Positions 1 to 13,383 are shown, counted from the first letter of the stretch. The stretch is 64,000 bases of DNA from Allodiplogaster sudhausi (GCA_945643635.1 CALZFC010000001.1:3557501-3621500); one strand, 5' to 3'. Notes: generated from the sequence alone by a model not told the origin. A program made the numbers and translations.

Positions 1-41
1 TTTCAGAGAGCTCACCCATATTAGCCACCTTCCTGCTTCAG

Positions 42-3000
42 ATCGCTTCGCCGGTCGGCGGCACGGCCATCGACTTTCGCTGGAGACTCAACGGCGAGAA
101 CATGGACGTTGCGCACGAGATGCAAGAGACAATGAAGTCGGAGAGATTTATATATGTTTTTTTTAAATATAGTTTTTTATTTACATATTTGCTTTTATAC
201 TTTATTTATTACTTTATATATATATGTATATGTTTATATACATTATATAAACAAATAATAAAAATAATTAAATGCAAGTTTATTGACTTTCTGTCTTTCT
301 TTTTTTTTCTAAAACTTGGAAATGAGCTTTTTTTCAGAGTTGTTTTGGCCGATTATCATGACATACGCGATGCAGTCAATCGGAATTCTCCTCGCTTTGA
401 TGAGGTAATATATCCTTTCTTTTTTTTGTTCCCAATGGTTTCTGCTTTTGGATTGCAACCCCATAGTTGCTTTGATGATGAAGTAGAAGAGTTTTTGGTT
501 TAGTTTATCTTGTTTTATTTGTTGAATAAATTTTATTACTTTCTCGTTTTTAATACTTGAATTATTATTATTATAGGTGAATTGGCGCGATTTCGCTCAA
601 GTTAAGTCGTACGTTGACAAGTTCAATCGAAGCGTCCAGACTGTCTCTTCCCTGGTGAGCATTATATTCATATATTTTTTTTATACTAAGATAGCTTTTC
701 TTAATATCTAGCCTTACCAGGGAATGGTCAGAAACCCTGCACTCGAAAAAATATAATTCATAGCTCATTCGAAAGGCCTTGAAATTTGATTTCTCGGAGT
801 ATAAAAATTAGCTGCTGCCATGTATAAATAAATATTTTGCAGCGTTTTCAAAATTTGAATAATTTTTCTTCGTCCGTGAGTCATGTACATATAAATCGGA
901 AAAGAGCATTAAAAATTACGATTACGGCGCAGTGGATAAAGCGTCCGACTGATATTTTTTCGTCACGAGTTCGATTCCTTATCGAATCATCTTTTTTTGC
1001 TAATTTTCGGTTGCCCAGAAATGGAGGGGGAAATCTTTTTAACAGACTTATTTGTATTATTATTTATTTGACAGGTTTATCAATCCATGAAGAGGACATT
1101 GCTATGTTCGATTTGTCCAATTTGCTAACCCCATTTCTGTGACACCATCGTTCATATGTGCTATGTATATCTTTATACAGATGTAAGTTCATATGTTTAA
1201 AGATAGATTAAAAGAAAAAATAATAAAATATATGCAAAAAAGATGAGGCGATGAGGAATCGAACTCGTGACGAAAAAATATCAGTCGGACGCTTTATCCA
1301 CTGCGGCGTAATCTCACATTTCAAGGCTCTTTCCCGATTTATATGTCTCAGACTTTCAAAAAATCCAATTTTGAAAACGCTGTAAAATATTTATTTATAC
1401 ATGGCAGCAGCTAATTTTTATACTCCGAGAAATCCAAATTTCAAGGCCTTTCGAACGAGCTATATATTATATTTTTTCGAGTGCAGGGTTTTTGACCATT
1501 TCCTGGTTAGAATGTTTAAGTCAAATTACAATTGATTTTTTTTAATTGGAAAAAAATGTCATTTTGGTTATGTCTAGGTATTTAACTAGTAAATTATTGT
1601 GTTTAGGGAATGTAATGCAGGAGGATATTTTAGAGAAAAATAAAAATATCCTTTACATTTCGGGACCTAAACACAATACGTAAAAATGGAATAAAAAATA
1701 TATATTATTAATATACTGTAATTTTTTTAACGCTACAGTTTCTATTCGTTTCAGTGGAAAGGCGCAACCAAGCCGCGCGCCGAAACATGGAGCACCATAA
1801 CATGCAGCGAGAAACTACTGATCAACATTTGCAAGACTGCATTTAACAGGTAACAGATTGGTCATTAATACGTAATTGAAAAAATAATATAGTTTTTTTT
1901 GCTTTTTAGCGATATTTAGAATTATTGATTACTACTTGATTGAGAAACATAATATATTCTCATTCTTGTCACTTGAGTAATATTTTTTTTAAAAAAATTA
2001 GTTTCAAAAATGTAATAGAGATTCCACTGGTTTTAAGGTTGTTGGAGAAGATATATGCTTCCTTTACATTGTTAGTGAGATTTGGAATCGATCTCCAATT
2101 TCAAAATATTGTCATATACCTACCAGTTGTTACCGCTTATTTTAATGTGCTAAAAATGATTTACTATGACGTTGCCAAATTACAATTGTCTTCTTTTAAT
2201 TGAAGTAATCTTTAGATCTGTCAAGGATGTGAAGAGCCTTAACAAGCATTACGAGCCATTCAGTTCTGAGGTTATTATTATTATTATTTTACAAATATTT
2301 TACTTATACTTATTTGCTCTTAAATATTAATTTAGAGTTTGATTAATGGCAAGATCTAAGGGAATGAATATTTCAAGATCTACTGTATTCTCTCATGGTT
2401 TATGCTGATATGTACTATTCAGTATGATTGTTTATCGATATTCTGTAAAATAAGCAAGAAAGAAAAAGTTCAGGTCTACGGAGAGACATCGTTGGAGCAG
2501 ATGGCCAAGATTATGGATCTGCTCAAGCTGCGAGAGAACAAGGACGTCTTCGTCGACCTCGGCAGTGGCGTCGGCCACATTGTCGCCTATGTTGCTGGCG
2601 CTCATCGGGTAAGCAAGCTGAACTTTATAGTATTGCTCCGAGTAACAATCTGAACTTTATGTTTTGCTACGCGTAACAATCTAATCTTACTGTTTTGAAC
2701 ACCGAGTTACAATCTATTCTTATTGTTTTGCTCCACTTAACAATCTGATCTCTTTGTTTTGCACCGAGTATCAATCAATGTGATTATACTACAGATACCT
2801 AGATTCTATAAAGTATATTGACTTTTTTGATGTAGTTGTAAATATAAATATAAAATTTTTTGGTTAATTTTAATTTAGTAGTTTTACTAATATTAATTTA
2901 AAATTAAATTTTTAATGCAGTATTTGCTTTAGGTGCGAAAGGTTGTCGGCATTGAAAAGGCATCACTTCCGGCTGGATACGCCGAGGTTCTAGGCAAAGA

Positions 3001-4969
3001 GTTCAAAAAGTTCGTTTTCCCGTTTTATGCCCTTGCTGTCTCCTCACTCTCCCTCTCTATCTCTCTCTCTCTAATCTCTATCTCTCTCTCTCTCTTTCTC
3101 TCTCATCTCTATCTCTCTCTTTCTCTCTCATCTCTTTCTCTCTCTCTCTCTCTTTCTTTCTCTCTCTCTCTCTCTCTATTTCTCTCCCTTTCCAGAGTAA
3201 TGAGTTGGTACGGAAAGAAGCATCGCCCGTTCGAATTGCATCACGGCGACTTTTTGGATCCACGCTTTCGCAATCTGATTACCAAGGTTTTTTTGTTGAG
3301 AGTAATAAGAAGATATTTCATCAAATTAAGATTTATTAATGGTAATAAAATAATAATAATAATAAGATAATTCTTATTATTAAATATAAAATTTTTTGAC
3401 ATTTAGCATATGAAAGAATATTAATTATAAGATAGTGGTTATTATTAAATAAGAAATAAACCAAATAAATTAATCCATCCATCCATCCAGGAAGCGACCG
3501 TTCTTTTCGTGAACAACTTTGCCTTCTCGCCCGAGTTGGACCGCCGCATCAAGGAGGACTTTATTGCGGAGCTGAAGAACGGTACGCGCATCATCTCCAC
3601 CAAGGCATTCGCGCCCATCAACAAGGTCATCAACGACAGACACATGAATGGTAAGAATTGTATACTGTAAAGAGTTGTAAAGTGGATACGGTAAGTTGAT
3701 ACGGTAGTAGCGACTAGTGTCAGGTGTTTTCATTGCAATGAATGGTAAGGGCGTGGGTTTGGATACTGTAAATAAGAGTACTGTAAAGAGTTGTAAGTCG
3801 TAAAGGGGTACGGTTGTGAGCTGATTTGAGGCGTTTTAATTGCAAAAATTTTGTATACTTTAATTTTTTTCTACCGGTAATTAGTACCGATTAATGTAGC
3901 AAAAGCAGAAAAAGCCCACCTTTTTCTGCTCTTACAAATTACGTGATTGAATTGATTAATAGATTTTTAAATAGGATGAATTGAGAAATTCGTTGAGAAA
4001 ATATTTGAATTTGTATAAATTTGCAGACGTCGCCGGCATTCTAGACGTAGAAGAACTGCCAGACTTGCCCGATGTCGAGCAGAACGTGAGCTGGACACAC
4101 AATCGCGTCCACTTCTACTCGCACACTGTCAACCACGCCAAGGTTAGAGAGAGAGAGAGAGAATGTGAGAGAGAGAGAGAGAGACAGGAAGAGAGAGATA
4201 GGAAGAGAAGGGGGAGAGGGAGAGAGAGAAGAAGCAAAAATAGATGGAGGTAGCGATACCTGAAAAAATATCAGGCTTAGGAGTTCAAAAGTTATCGCCT
4301 ATTTTACGAACCCACTCCGCTTTTGGGCCTTCCCGGAGCCATTTCCCACTCAGATTTAGAAGTTCACATTTTGTAGAGATTTGGAAAGAAAGCATAACTG
4401 TGCTCTCTGATAGCCACGATTTAGCTTCTCCGTTTATTCACATATATCAGGCTCTTCTCTCTGTTTAGCTGGAGCGCTATTACGCGGCGAAAAAGGAGCG
4501 CGAGTCTCAGTCGATCTCATCGAATGAGACAAGCGGCGGCGGGGGCCGCAGATCAAGCAAGGACAGTGACTCGAGCAGAGAGTCCAGCCTGGTACGGTAG
4601 CACCGAAAATGCATGTCACAATCCGGTTACTGTATTTCTCAGTATGTTTATGTGTTTTAGGCAATGAAGAGCTATTTTTTTACTGCTTTGTTTTGGGTTA
4701 ATTAATTCCATCTGAGAGTTTCTGTTGCTTCTGCTTGCGGGCCTGCTTACAAATGAGCACGTGCTTTTCCCACTTGTTTTTCTTTCGGATGGGCGCTTTT
4801 TTGAAGAACGTGACTGACCACGGCTGTTTGCCTCCCTTTTACACACTCTCCTTCCTCATTCAGGCGCTCCCTGCGCCGGCTGACTCCAACCACAGCCACT
4901 CTCCTAGCCATGCCAATCTGATGTTGAGCCAGAGGGGAGGCAGAAATGCGCACCGAATGGTAGAGGACT

Positions 4970-5017
<48 letters not shown>

Positions 5018-6468
5018 ACACCCTAGTCCCCCCGAACCGAAGAAATTAGTTGGGATGGAGATTACAGTTAAGAGTAGGCTCAGGGAAGAGGTCTAAGATA
5101 GCGAAGGGGTATAATATTTAAGAGTAGACTTAGGGTCTGTCTAGATCTGTGAAGCGCTAGAGTCGACGAACAGGTGGATTAAGGTGGGCACTGATATCGC
5201 AGGATATTTCGAAATAGCCTATAAGACCCTAGGTTAAGAGAAAGTATCCATACAGAAAATGGGCTCTAATACCGTCGGAAAAATCAAAGGGGTCTATGAA
5301 CCATGTGAGGAGGCAAAATAGCTCTATAATATCCTGTGTGCGTTGTCCTAAAAAATATTTCCTTCTTAAGTACTGTAAAAAAATTTAAAAGCTGTTCATC
5401 ACCTATTGATAAAACTGAAATTGTACGTGAATATATGGGAAATAGTATGCGATATCAAGGCGAGTAATAATGTGGTAATAACATAATAAAAAAATTTCAG
5501 GGACGTTCCACTGGCCCAGCCACAGCAACGGAGAGTAATCTTACTGAGACACGTGAGGAGGATATGAGGTTGGAAGATGATTTATATATAGTCTACTAAT
5601 TTATTATTGAATTATTTATTTATAATTTTCTCTTTTTTTATTGATTTGTAAATATTTGGCATTGGGGTTGTAGAAGAAATTTTACTCTAACAATGAAGGC
5701 GTTATAAAACCACTTGTAAGATCGTTAAACAGAAATGACATTATTGTTTCCATTACAAATGGTGGTTAATGATCGGATGGGAATAATTAAATTAAAATAA
5801 AATAATTTTTTATAACCGAAAACTTTATAGACGGACAAGGCGATACAAAAAAATTAACCTTGAAATTAGATTAATTTTTTGTGTGAAAAATCACCGTAAA
5901 TGCTAGAAACTGTACCTTTCAGCTGATGATGATTGAATGAAATGAAATGATTAAGGAGCACGAGAAAGTCAATCGTGTTCTATTTCAACCTTCCTGACGA
6001 TTGTAGCGCTCTCTCACCCTCATGTTTCAGGAAAAATGGCTCGAATTCAAACGTCAGTTAATGCTTGCAGACTGAGCGGAGTGCTGGCGGCGGCAACGGG
6101 CAGTCTCGGCCTCGCCAAGTGGTCCAAGGAGCAGACGGCCTATGACGTCATCACGGGAGGAGCCAAGAGACGAGGAAGGAAGCCAGCATTCGTGACGAGC
6201 GAGGAGTCACGCTGGGATGAGCCGGATGCCGAGTATCGGCCACCGTCTGAGAAGAAAGCGAGGTAAGCATTGAATATTTCATATATTATAATAAAATATG
6301 TAAAATATAATATATGCATATATAACATTTCATATTATATACATATTATTTTTTAATAGAAATGATTTAATATATATGTCTTTATATGTATATTGTTTAT
6401 ATGTATACAAAACAGAATTTATATGTATATTTATTTTTTTCTGTATTTTATATTATATATAATATGAA

Positions 6469-6514
<46 letters not shown>

Positions 6515-6733
6515 TTTTTTTAGTACCTGATTATCGAAATGACGATTTTATTGGCGTGCTTCAAATAGATTTGTGCGGAATTAATAGAGGAAATGCGGGA
6601 ATTCAGTATACGGAGAGGGGAGTATGGCCATCATTGTGTAGAAATTTATCTATTTATTTATTTTATTTATTTAGCTTACGTACTAGGTTAGCGGGATTAA
6701 AATGTGCCTCTTTGTATGATATATATTAATATA

Positions 6734-6815
<82 letters not shown>

Positions 6816-7446
6816 TTGATTTGCTTGCAGAGGCCTCTCCAAGGCGACGCCTCAACGTGCCAAGACGCCGAAACATTCCGCAAAGGTATTCCGAATTTTA
6901 TTCTGCAACTTTTTCTCCTTCTTTTTTTTTGGGAAAAAAATGCTGGTTTTTATTGCTGTTTCAACGTGTTGTTTGCGATGTGAAAAGAAGAAGCAATTAG
7001 TGGGTTCTGTTAGGATACATGATAGGCGGAGAGAGAGGGAGCGAGATAGAGAGAGAGAGTGAGATAGAGAGAGAGCGAGATATAGAGAGAGAGCGAGAGA
7101 GATAGAGAGAGAAAAAATGTGAGAGAGAGAAAGAATGAGAGAGAGTAATGGAGTAGAAGAGGAAAAATATGCTGGCTAGCTATCGTAGACTAAAAATAAC
7201 AGGATTGTTTTTATTTAAAACTTTAAACGATTTATTTTTGTTATTCATAAAATTTAAAAGAAAAATTAATATGGTCCATTTTGAACTTTCTGGTACCGGT
7301 AGTTTTCATGCGTTGCAAGCATCATAAAAGCTATCGCGAGAATACGTTGGCGGTACATCGCTCATTGTCAAGGCTACTCTCTAAAAAGAAATGGTAATAA
7401 AGCTTGAGGCCTTGCTTACAAAACACTTCTGTTTCTCTCTTCTCTC

Positions 7447-7486
<40 letters not shown>

Positions 7487-7561
7487 GTTTCTTTCTCTCT
7501 TTATCTCTCTCTCAACCTCTCTAACGCTCTCTCTCTACCTCTTTATTTCTCGCTCTCTCTC

Positions 7562-7611
<50 letters not shown>

Positions 7612-8886
7612 CTTCTCTCTCACCACCTTCTCTTTAAATCACCTCTCAACTGCTGCTTTTTGCTGCCCCTTCCATCAGAGTGGTCGCACACTGTTTCGCA
7701 CGAGAAAATGAAACAGTATGAGAAGTTGAGAGAGTCAGTGAGTTGTAAACGAGGAGAGAAGGGTGCGAGTGAGAGAGAGGGGGGCAGCGAGAGAGAGTGA
7801 GAGAGAGAGAGTGGGTGAGAGGGAATAGTGGGGGTGAGGGAGAGAAAGAGAGAGAGAGAGACAGAGATGGGAGGGCCGCAGAGAACAAGAGAACACCATT
7901 GATTATCCCCCCCCCCCTCCTCCTTTTGTGTTCGCAGTTCGTATTTTCTCCATTCACATTTACGTCGACTCGTGAATGATTCCCTGATTCATTTGACGTT
8001 TACGAGTTTTATTTAGTTTAGAATTTTTTTTTTCTTTCCAAAATCAGGATGAAAATTTTCTGTAATGATTTTAAAACTTATATTATCTTCCACGGAAAAA
8101 AATTTGTGTGTGGATTGTGCCTTTCTTGTGATATCCTTTTTTGACCATCCTGTTTCGGTCTCTGTCTTCTCTCTCTCCCTCTCCCTCGTCTCTCTCTCTT
8201 TCTCTATTTCTACAGTCTCTTTTCCGACTCTCTCTCTCTTTCACCCTCTCACCTTCTCCCCATTTCGCACAACCCTCGTGAAAAGCAGCAGACGTACGTA
8301 GCGCTCCATTTCGCCGCATTTTGTATCTATTCCCATTCCTATTTGTGGACGTTAGTGGGTTCTATTTGGAGATAGATGATTGGCGGAGAAAGAGAGAGAG
8401 AAGGAGAAAGAGTGTGTGAGAGAGAGAGAGCGTAAAAGTGTAAGAGGGAGGGAGAGGGAGAAGGAAGAAAGAGAGAGAATGAGCGAGAGAGAAAGAGAAA
8501 CCGTAAGATCTTGAGAGGGATGGAGAGAGAAAACTGAAGAGGTAGACATGAGGAGAAATTGTCGTCGCCGTCGAGGAAAATAAGTTGGCTCGCTGTCGCC
8601 GGCTTCTCTCTCTCTCTCTCTCGCTCTCTCTCTCTCTATCTCACTCTCTCGCTCTGTCTCTCTTTCTTTCTCTCTCTCCCTCTCTCTCTCAGTCTCCCTC
8701 TCCCTCTTGTCTGTCTCACTATCTCTCTCTCTCTCACCTCTCCCCTCTTTCTTGTTTCTCCCATTCCCAGACGAGCAGAGCACCTGCATAGCGACCATGA
8801 TGCACTTCTGGAACATCATCATCTCTTTCGTCACTCTCTTTTTCGCTGTTCTTTGTCTGTCTATCTCTATCGCTGTCTCCTTTTGG

Positions 8887-8917
<31 letters not shown>

Positions 8918-11134
8918 GTGTCTTACGCTCTCGCTCTCTCCCTATTGCTCTCTCTCTCTCCCTCTCTTGCCCCCTCTCTCTCTCAGCATCTCTCGTCGTT
9001 TCCATTACCCTCTTCCACTTTCGCCGCTATTGCCGTCGTCTATTCATCCATTTTGTCGACGCGCCCTTCTCACCCAATTTATTTCCTTTACTAAAAAAAT
9101 AGTTTGTACTTTAGAGAAGGAGCACGAGATTCTTGCTCAAAGTGACGAATCATCCTTCAATTTGGTTTTTATTATTATCCTAAGGCTTTTTCATTTAACT
9201 AATCCCTTTCTCGTTGATTATCTCTAGCAATTGTTTGTTGTCTTCTGAAGGAGAATTTGTACTAGAGACCTCTCTCTATTCATTCCTCTTCCCCCCCATG
9301 AATTTTTGCTTGCTACTTTTCCTCCTCGATTATGTGTCCAGAGCTTTGGAGGGTTTTTTTTGTGTGCAAAGAAACGTTTTTAATGCCCCTGTCATCAATT
9401 ACCTTTAATGTTTCTTTTTTTTTAATGTTTCGCAGTAATTTCTCAACTTTCTCTTCTAATTTAAGAGAGAGCCACTTTGAGAGAATAAGGGGAGCAAGAA
9501 ATTAAAAAAAGAATGAGTTATTATTATTTCAATTTCCTTTGTAGGGCTTATGTAGAGCTTTCAAAAAAATATAAAATGAAAGAAAAATTTTAAGCCCCGC
9601 CCACCACGAGTCTCGGACGAGCAGTCGCGTGCACTCGAGCAGATGCACTCGCTGATCTCGCATCCAGAGCTGCTCCAAGCTCCGCCCACTCATTTGGCTC
9701 CGCCCACTCACTTGGCTCCGCCCACTCACTTGGCCACGCCCCCAGCCGCTCTCCTTCTTCACCAACAGCCGCAGCCCAAGGAAGAGGAAGCCATTAATCT
9801 GCATGTCACGGTAAGGATGCGGAAGAAAGACACTAAAAAAAGGCCTGAGATAAAAAAATATATATGTCGAGATGTTAGAAAGAATTTCGTATAAAAAGGA
9901 TGTACTTATTCTCGATGTTAATAAATCTTACATATTATAGCTTAAAAAGCGCAAATATTATCGATTAAAAAAATATTAAAAAAATTTCTTGAGCCATTCG
10001 CCCTCTCGCCACAGCAGCTTCTCCAGCAGCACATGGCAGCGATGGGCCTTCCGCCTGGCTACACTCTCCAGGCAGTGCCGCCCGGAGGGGTCGTCCTCGA
10101 TCCCGAGGCGAAACCGCTCGACCGATTGATCAGTCAGCCGGTTTATTGACTGATTTTTTAAATTTTTTTTTTTTTGGAATTTGTTGCCCCGAGATATTAA
10201 AGGATTTCCTCTAAAAATTGTATATTCTTTGTGAATATGAAAGAAAAATTTTACTAGTGATTTGTTGCCGAAATTATTATGCATAAATAATGTATTTTGA
10301 TAATTTTTTTCATTAAAAAAATTACTTTTTTGATATTTCAGTCGGCGCGCGCGCGTCCTACATCGAATTCCTTGACTACCTCGCGACGCCCGAAGGAATG
10401 CTGAGGATTAACGAGGAGATTGAAGTGCAGAAGGTTGGCACTTTGCCAGAAAAATAGTATTTTATATTTATATTTATTTTATTTTTTTATTTATAGTTTA
10501 TATTTATGCCTAATAATAAAATTTTAGACTTAAGGAAGTTAAGATTTAGATCGTCTATATTTAGATGATTAAATTGAGTTAATTAAGTTTAATTGAACAT
10601 TGATAAAAATGTTATCAAATAATTAGAGGTTGCGAAAAAAATATTTGCAAAAGGTAAGAGCAGCTAAATTCGCCGCATTCTCTCACAGTCACGCAAGCTC
10701 GAACTCATCGAGAGGATGCGGCAGCTGACACTCGTCGTGGAGAATCTACTGAACACGGGCGTGGCGACACTCAACTCGAGACTCGCCGAACTGGACATGA
10801 TGGACGTCACGACACCGGCAGACATGATTAACCAGTTGGTGGAGAGAGAGAGAGTGAAGAGAGATAGAGAGAAAGAGAGAGAGTGAAGAGAGATGAGCGA
10901 GAGAGAGAGAAAGGAGAGAAAGACAGAGAGAGAGAGAGAGAATGATAAATGTACATATAAATAGAGCGTTCCCCCTTTCCAGATCCAAGCAGATCGTCGC
11001 GAAGCACAAGGAAATCACGGTGCAAGTGGCCAACTGCGAGGCAGAGTGCGTCTCACTGGAGAGGAAGATCAGACAGAGTGTCCCCTATGGCACGGTTCTG
11101 CTCGATAAGATGGAAAGTCAGTTCGGGTATTTCC

Positions 11135-11167
<33 letters not shown>

Positions 11168-12522
11168 ATTGTCGATCTCTCTAACTCTCTCTCTCTCTCT
11201 GTCTCTCTCTGTATCTCTCTCTGCCTATCATTATCTCTCTCTCTCTCTCTCTCTCACTTTCCCTGTCCCTCTCTTTTAGTCTGTCTCGCGATCACTCTCT
11301 CTCATTGTCGATCTCTCAAACTCTCTCTCTCTCTCTCTAACTCTCTCTCTCTAACCCTCTCTCTTTCTCTCTCTCTCTCTTTCTATTTCTCTTCTCTTTC
11401 CAGCTGCCGACTTCTCAGTGGATGATCCGTACGGAGTGCTCATTTCGCAAGCTTGCGCAGAGCCCGCATTAACTGCTGGTGGCTCCGAAAACGATGTAAG
11501 CAAATCAATCTTTTTTTTTCTCATTTTTCTTTTCTTTATTGGGTTACAGACAGTTAAACATGTATAAAAATGGCATGCAAAATCCTAATTGCGCCGGCAA
11601 AATTCTAATTGCATGTTATCTATGTATAAAGACATGATATTGTTATATTTTGATGGGGGTTAAATGGATTTGATTGTCACACGCGTGTATTGTCATAGAT
11701 TTTAATTGATTATTAGGAAAAACAATTTAAGCCCAACTCCGGCGCCGCGATGACGGTGGGCGACGCGTTGCTGTCGCCATCGAGCGGTGGCGCGTCTGCC
11801 GCCGCGTCAGGCGCGGCAGGTTCCGCGCGCCGCTCGCGCCCCGCGCGCCCTCGTGTCGGGCAGCCGCGTAGGGGCGCGGCGGCGGCGAACGCGGCCGCCG
11901 CAAGAGCTGCCGCCGCCGCCGCGCAAGCCGGCGAGAACAACGAGGACGTCGAGCGGCAGATACAGGAGATTGTGCAGAAGGTGGGAGATGATGATGAAGA
12001 TGATGATGATGTTAAAAAATTATTTGTTTAGCATAAATGAATTCAAATAAGATTATTATGTATAAATTTTTTGTGAGATTGGGGGCTAAATTTGAGGCCC
12101 TAATTTTCAGCAATTGTTTTCTCTACTTTTAGTTGGATAAAAATGTTTAAAAGAAACAGGAAAAAAAGAAGAATTTTCTACTGTAATATTTGCTTCCCCT
12201 CCAGGCGCTTCAAGTCGACAGCCAGGCCAAGGAGAAGGAGCGCCGTGCGAGAAGCTCGGGCGACAAGAAGCGAGGAGGAGGGGGTGTTGGTACCACCTCA
12301 GGAGGAGGAGGAGGAGGTGGTCCCATGATGGCCCCCCACCACCACCCGGGTGGAGGAGTCGCTATGACGTCATCAGTCGCTATGACGTCATCCTCCCTTG
12401 ACGCCGCGGCAAGCGCACTACGCTTTGCTGCCGCGACCACGACGGCGTCGTCCCTCATGGGCGGCGCAGGGCAGCGCCAGCAGCAACAGCAGCACGACTT
12501 TATGCACCACGAACAACATTAG
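42..12522 (+). CDS. dot-1: DOT1/DOT1L histone H3-K79 methyltransferase (5' partial, 23 exons)
   Basis: Nuclear SAM-dependent enzyme that methylates lysine 79 of histone H3. Exons: 42-136, 338-404, 577-654, 1755-1849, 2216-2270, 2474-2608, 2933-3009, 3196-3286, 3491-3650, 4027-4142, 4469-4591, 4864-4959, 5501-5568, 6071-6262, 6831-6885, 9595-9810, 10015-10132, 10342-10433, 10689-10834, 10983-11116, 11404-11495, 11717-11980, 12205-12522. All phases agree (960 codons). The fold is seen in order: DVAHEMQET, WKGATKP, VYGETS (D1 loop), FVDLGSGVG (SAM motif I), VGIEKA, SWYGKKH, FVNNFAFSPEL (active-site NN) and VSWTHN. An AT-hook-like KRRGRKPAF follows in exon 14. Exons 18-20 match the DOT1L coiled coil (YIEFLDYL, ELDMMDV, KHKEITVQVA). 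The tail is Ala/Gly/His/Gln-rich and ends at TAG 12,520-12,522. Exon 16 holds three 18-nt repeats encoding APPTHL. A short isoform could splice exon 15 to 7,679-7,711 and stop. The N-terminus lies upstream of the window. Family identity is very secure; the far C-terminal exons are by frame only. Confidence 0.93.
921..990 (+). other. tRNA-like (SINE head) sequence with A/B-box motifs
   Basis: GGCGCAGTGGATAAAGCG resembles a Pol III A box and D arm, and GAGTTCGATTCC is one base from the B-box consensus GGTTCGANTCC, at near tRNA spacing. The stems are too degraded for a functional tRNA. It is most likely a tRNA-derived SINE head. Confidence 0.5.
1241..1313 (-). other. Second, inverted copy of the tRNA-like SINE head
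   Basis: The minus strand repeats CCGCAGTGGATAAAGCG ... GAGTTCGATTCC from the right arm of the dot-1 intron 3 inverted repeat, with few differences from the 921-990 copy. Confidence 0.5.
2600..2785 (+). repeat. ~31-nt tandem repeat that includes the exon 6 splice donor
   Basis: Five to six imperfect units of type CGAGTAACAATCTGAACTTT + ATGTTTTGCTC start with the real donor CGG|GTAAGCAAGCTGAACTTT. Later units begin CGAGTAAC, CGCGTAAC, CGAGTTAC, CACTTAAC and CGAGTATC. Confidence 0.7.
3040..3195 (+). repeat. (CT)n tract up to the exon 8 acceptor
   Basis: Interrupted CTCTCTCT runs fill nearly the whole 186-nt intron 7 of dot-1 and merge with the acceptor CCTTTCCAG. It is probably an expanded polypyrimidine tract. 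Confidence 0.8.
3641..3835 (+). repeat. ~95-nt tandem duplication that includes the exon 9 splice donor
   Basis: ATGAATG|GTAAG at the exon 9 end is repeated as ATGAATGGTAAG at about 3,740. Both are followed by ATACTGTAAA, GTACTGTAAAGAGTTGTAA/ATACTGTAAAGAGTTGTAA and TACGGT, then TGTTTTCATTGCAA / CGTTTTAATTGCAA. Confidence 0.65.
4143..4235 (+). repeat. (GA)n tract directly after the exon 10 donor
   Basis: The GA run starts four bases inside the intron (AAG|GTTAGAGAGAGA) and includes GAGAGGAAGAGAAGGGGGAG variants. Confidence 0.75.
6465..6820 (+). repeat. (TA)n and (TTTA)n microsatellites in dot-1 intron 14
   Basis: (TA)n at about 6,467-6,512 and 6,735-6,763 is followed by an uninterrupted (TTTA)n block to about 6,818, ending 10 bases before the exon 15 acceptor. 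Confidence 0.8.
6886..9594 (+). other. 2.7-kb dot-1 intron 15, mostly GA/CT simple sequence
   Basis: Holds GA blocks (7,027-7,150; 7,765-7,870; 8,380-8,540) and CT blocks (7,435-7,625; 8,160-8,265; 8,603-8,760; 8,890-8,985). The GA and CT blocks are mutually complementary and could pair. Two exon-like bits: 7,679-7,711, a possible short-isoform end, and a clean acceptor at 8,770 with no convincing downstream coding. Confidence 0.6.
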
Positions 12523-13342
12523 CAGAAGGCGCGATATATAATGCGCCATTTATAGTGCGCTACCACCTTTTGGATACTGTATATTTTTGCGATTTTCTAA
12601 ACGTCAGCATTTTGCATTTTTTTTCACCCACCCGCGTTTCTTTCTGCTTATACTTCTACTACTTTCACTCAGCTCTCTCTGTAATGTTTGTGCGCCCACC
12701 TCAACACGTCATGGCGCGCTGAAATTGATATACGATACACAAACACACACTGAAATTCTAATCAGCAGCGAATATGTTCCGAGTGACTACAAAGGAGTCA
12801 AGTCCCGTTCAACATTGATGATTTTGTTTTTGCTCTCATTTTTTCCCATTTGCTTCCTTTGGCAAAGTGCCAATTGTTGATTTTGCTCTATAATTTGTCA
12901 CGTAAGATTACCTCAGAATCAGTACCTTTACACACACACACACACACACTCCGTGCACTGCCGAAAATATCGGATAATGTATTTTGTTTTTTTTCTTGTA
13001 CCTCTTTGTAATATTGCCTAAATATGTTCTACTTTGCCGTACTTTTTGAAGCTGCTAATTCTTATAATTTTTCTCATGTTGCCACCAATTTCTCGTTTTG
13101 TAAAAAAGAAAATTTTTTTTTCCATACTTTGAAATTATTGAAAGAGTTGAATCGTGCACCAGGGCCTTTTTTTGAATGTCTGCCATTGTTTGTACTCGAG
13201 CTGCCTTTTTTTCTTTCTATTTTTCGCCCCATCATATTTACGCCCATTCATGTTATGTAAGTTTTTTTTGCATTTATTACTTTGCTACTTTGTTATTCGA
13301 ACCCATTGTCTTTCTCCCTTACATCTTTCTCTCTCCCCCTTC

Positions 13343-13383
<41 letters not shown>

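Larger units (their letters stand above)
709..1512. repeat. ~800-bp inverted repeat with tRNA-like heads in dot-1 intron 3
   Basis: The left arm (about 709-1000) and right arm (about 1236-1512) are reverse complements: AGGGTTTxTGACCATT, CGAAAGGCC, CTCGGAGTATAAAAATTAGC, ATGGCAGCAGC and GCGTTTTCAAAATT all recur inverted. Each arm contains a tRNA-like segment. It could form a long hairpin in dot-1 pre-mRNA. Confidence 0.75.

Noticed and set aside
8771..8830. Possible extra dot-1 exon after a good acceptor (DEQS / EHLHSDHD)
   Set aside because: No frame leads to a convincing conserved segment or donor, and skipping it keeps the dot-1 frame.
8352..9227. Opposing ~220-codon Arg/Glu-rich and Ser/Leu-rich frames
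   Set aside because: Simple-sequence translation of GA/CT tracts inside dot-1 intron 15.
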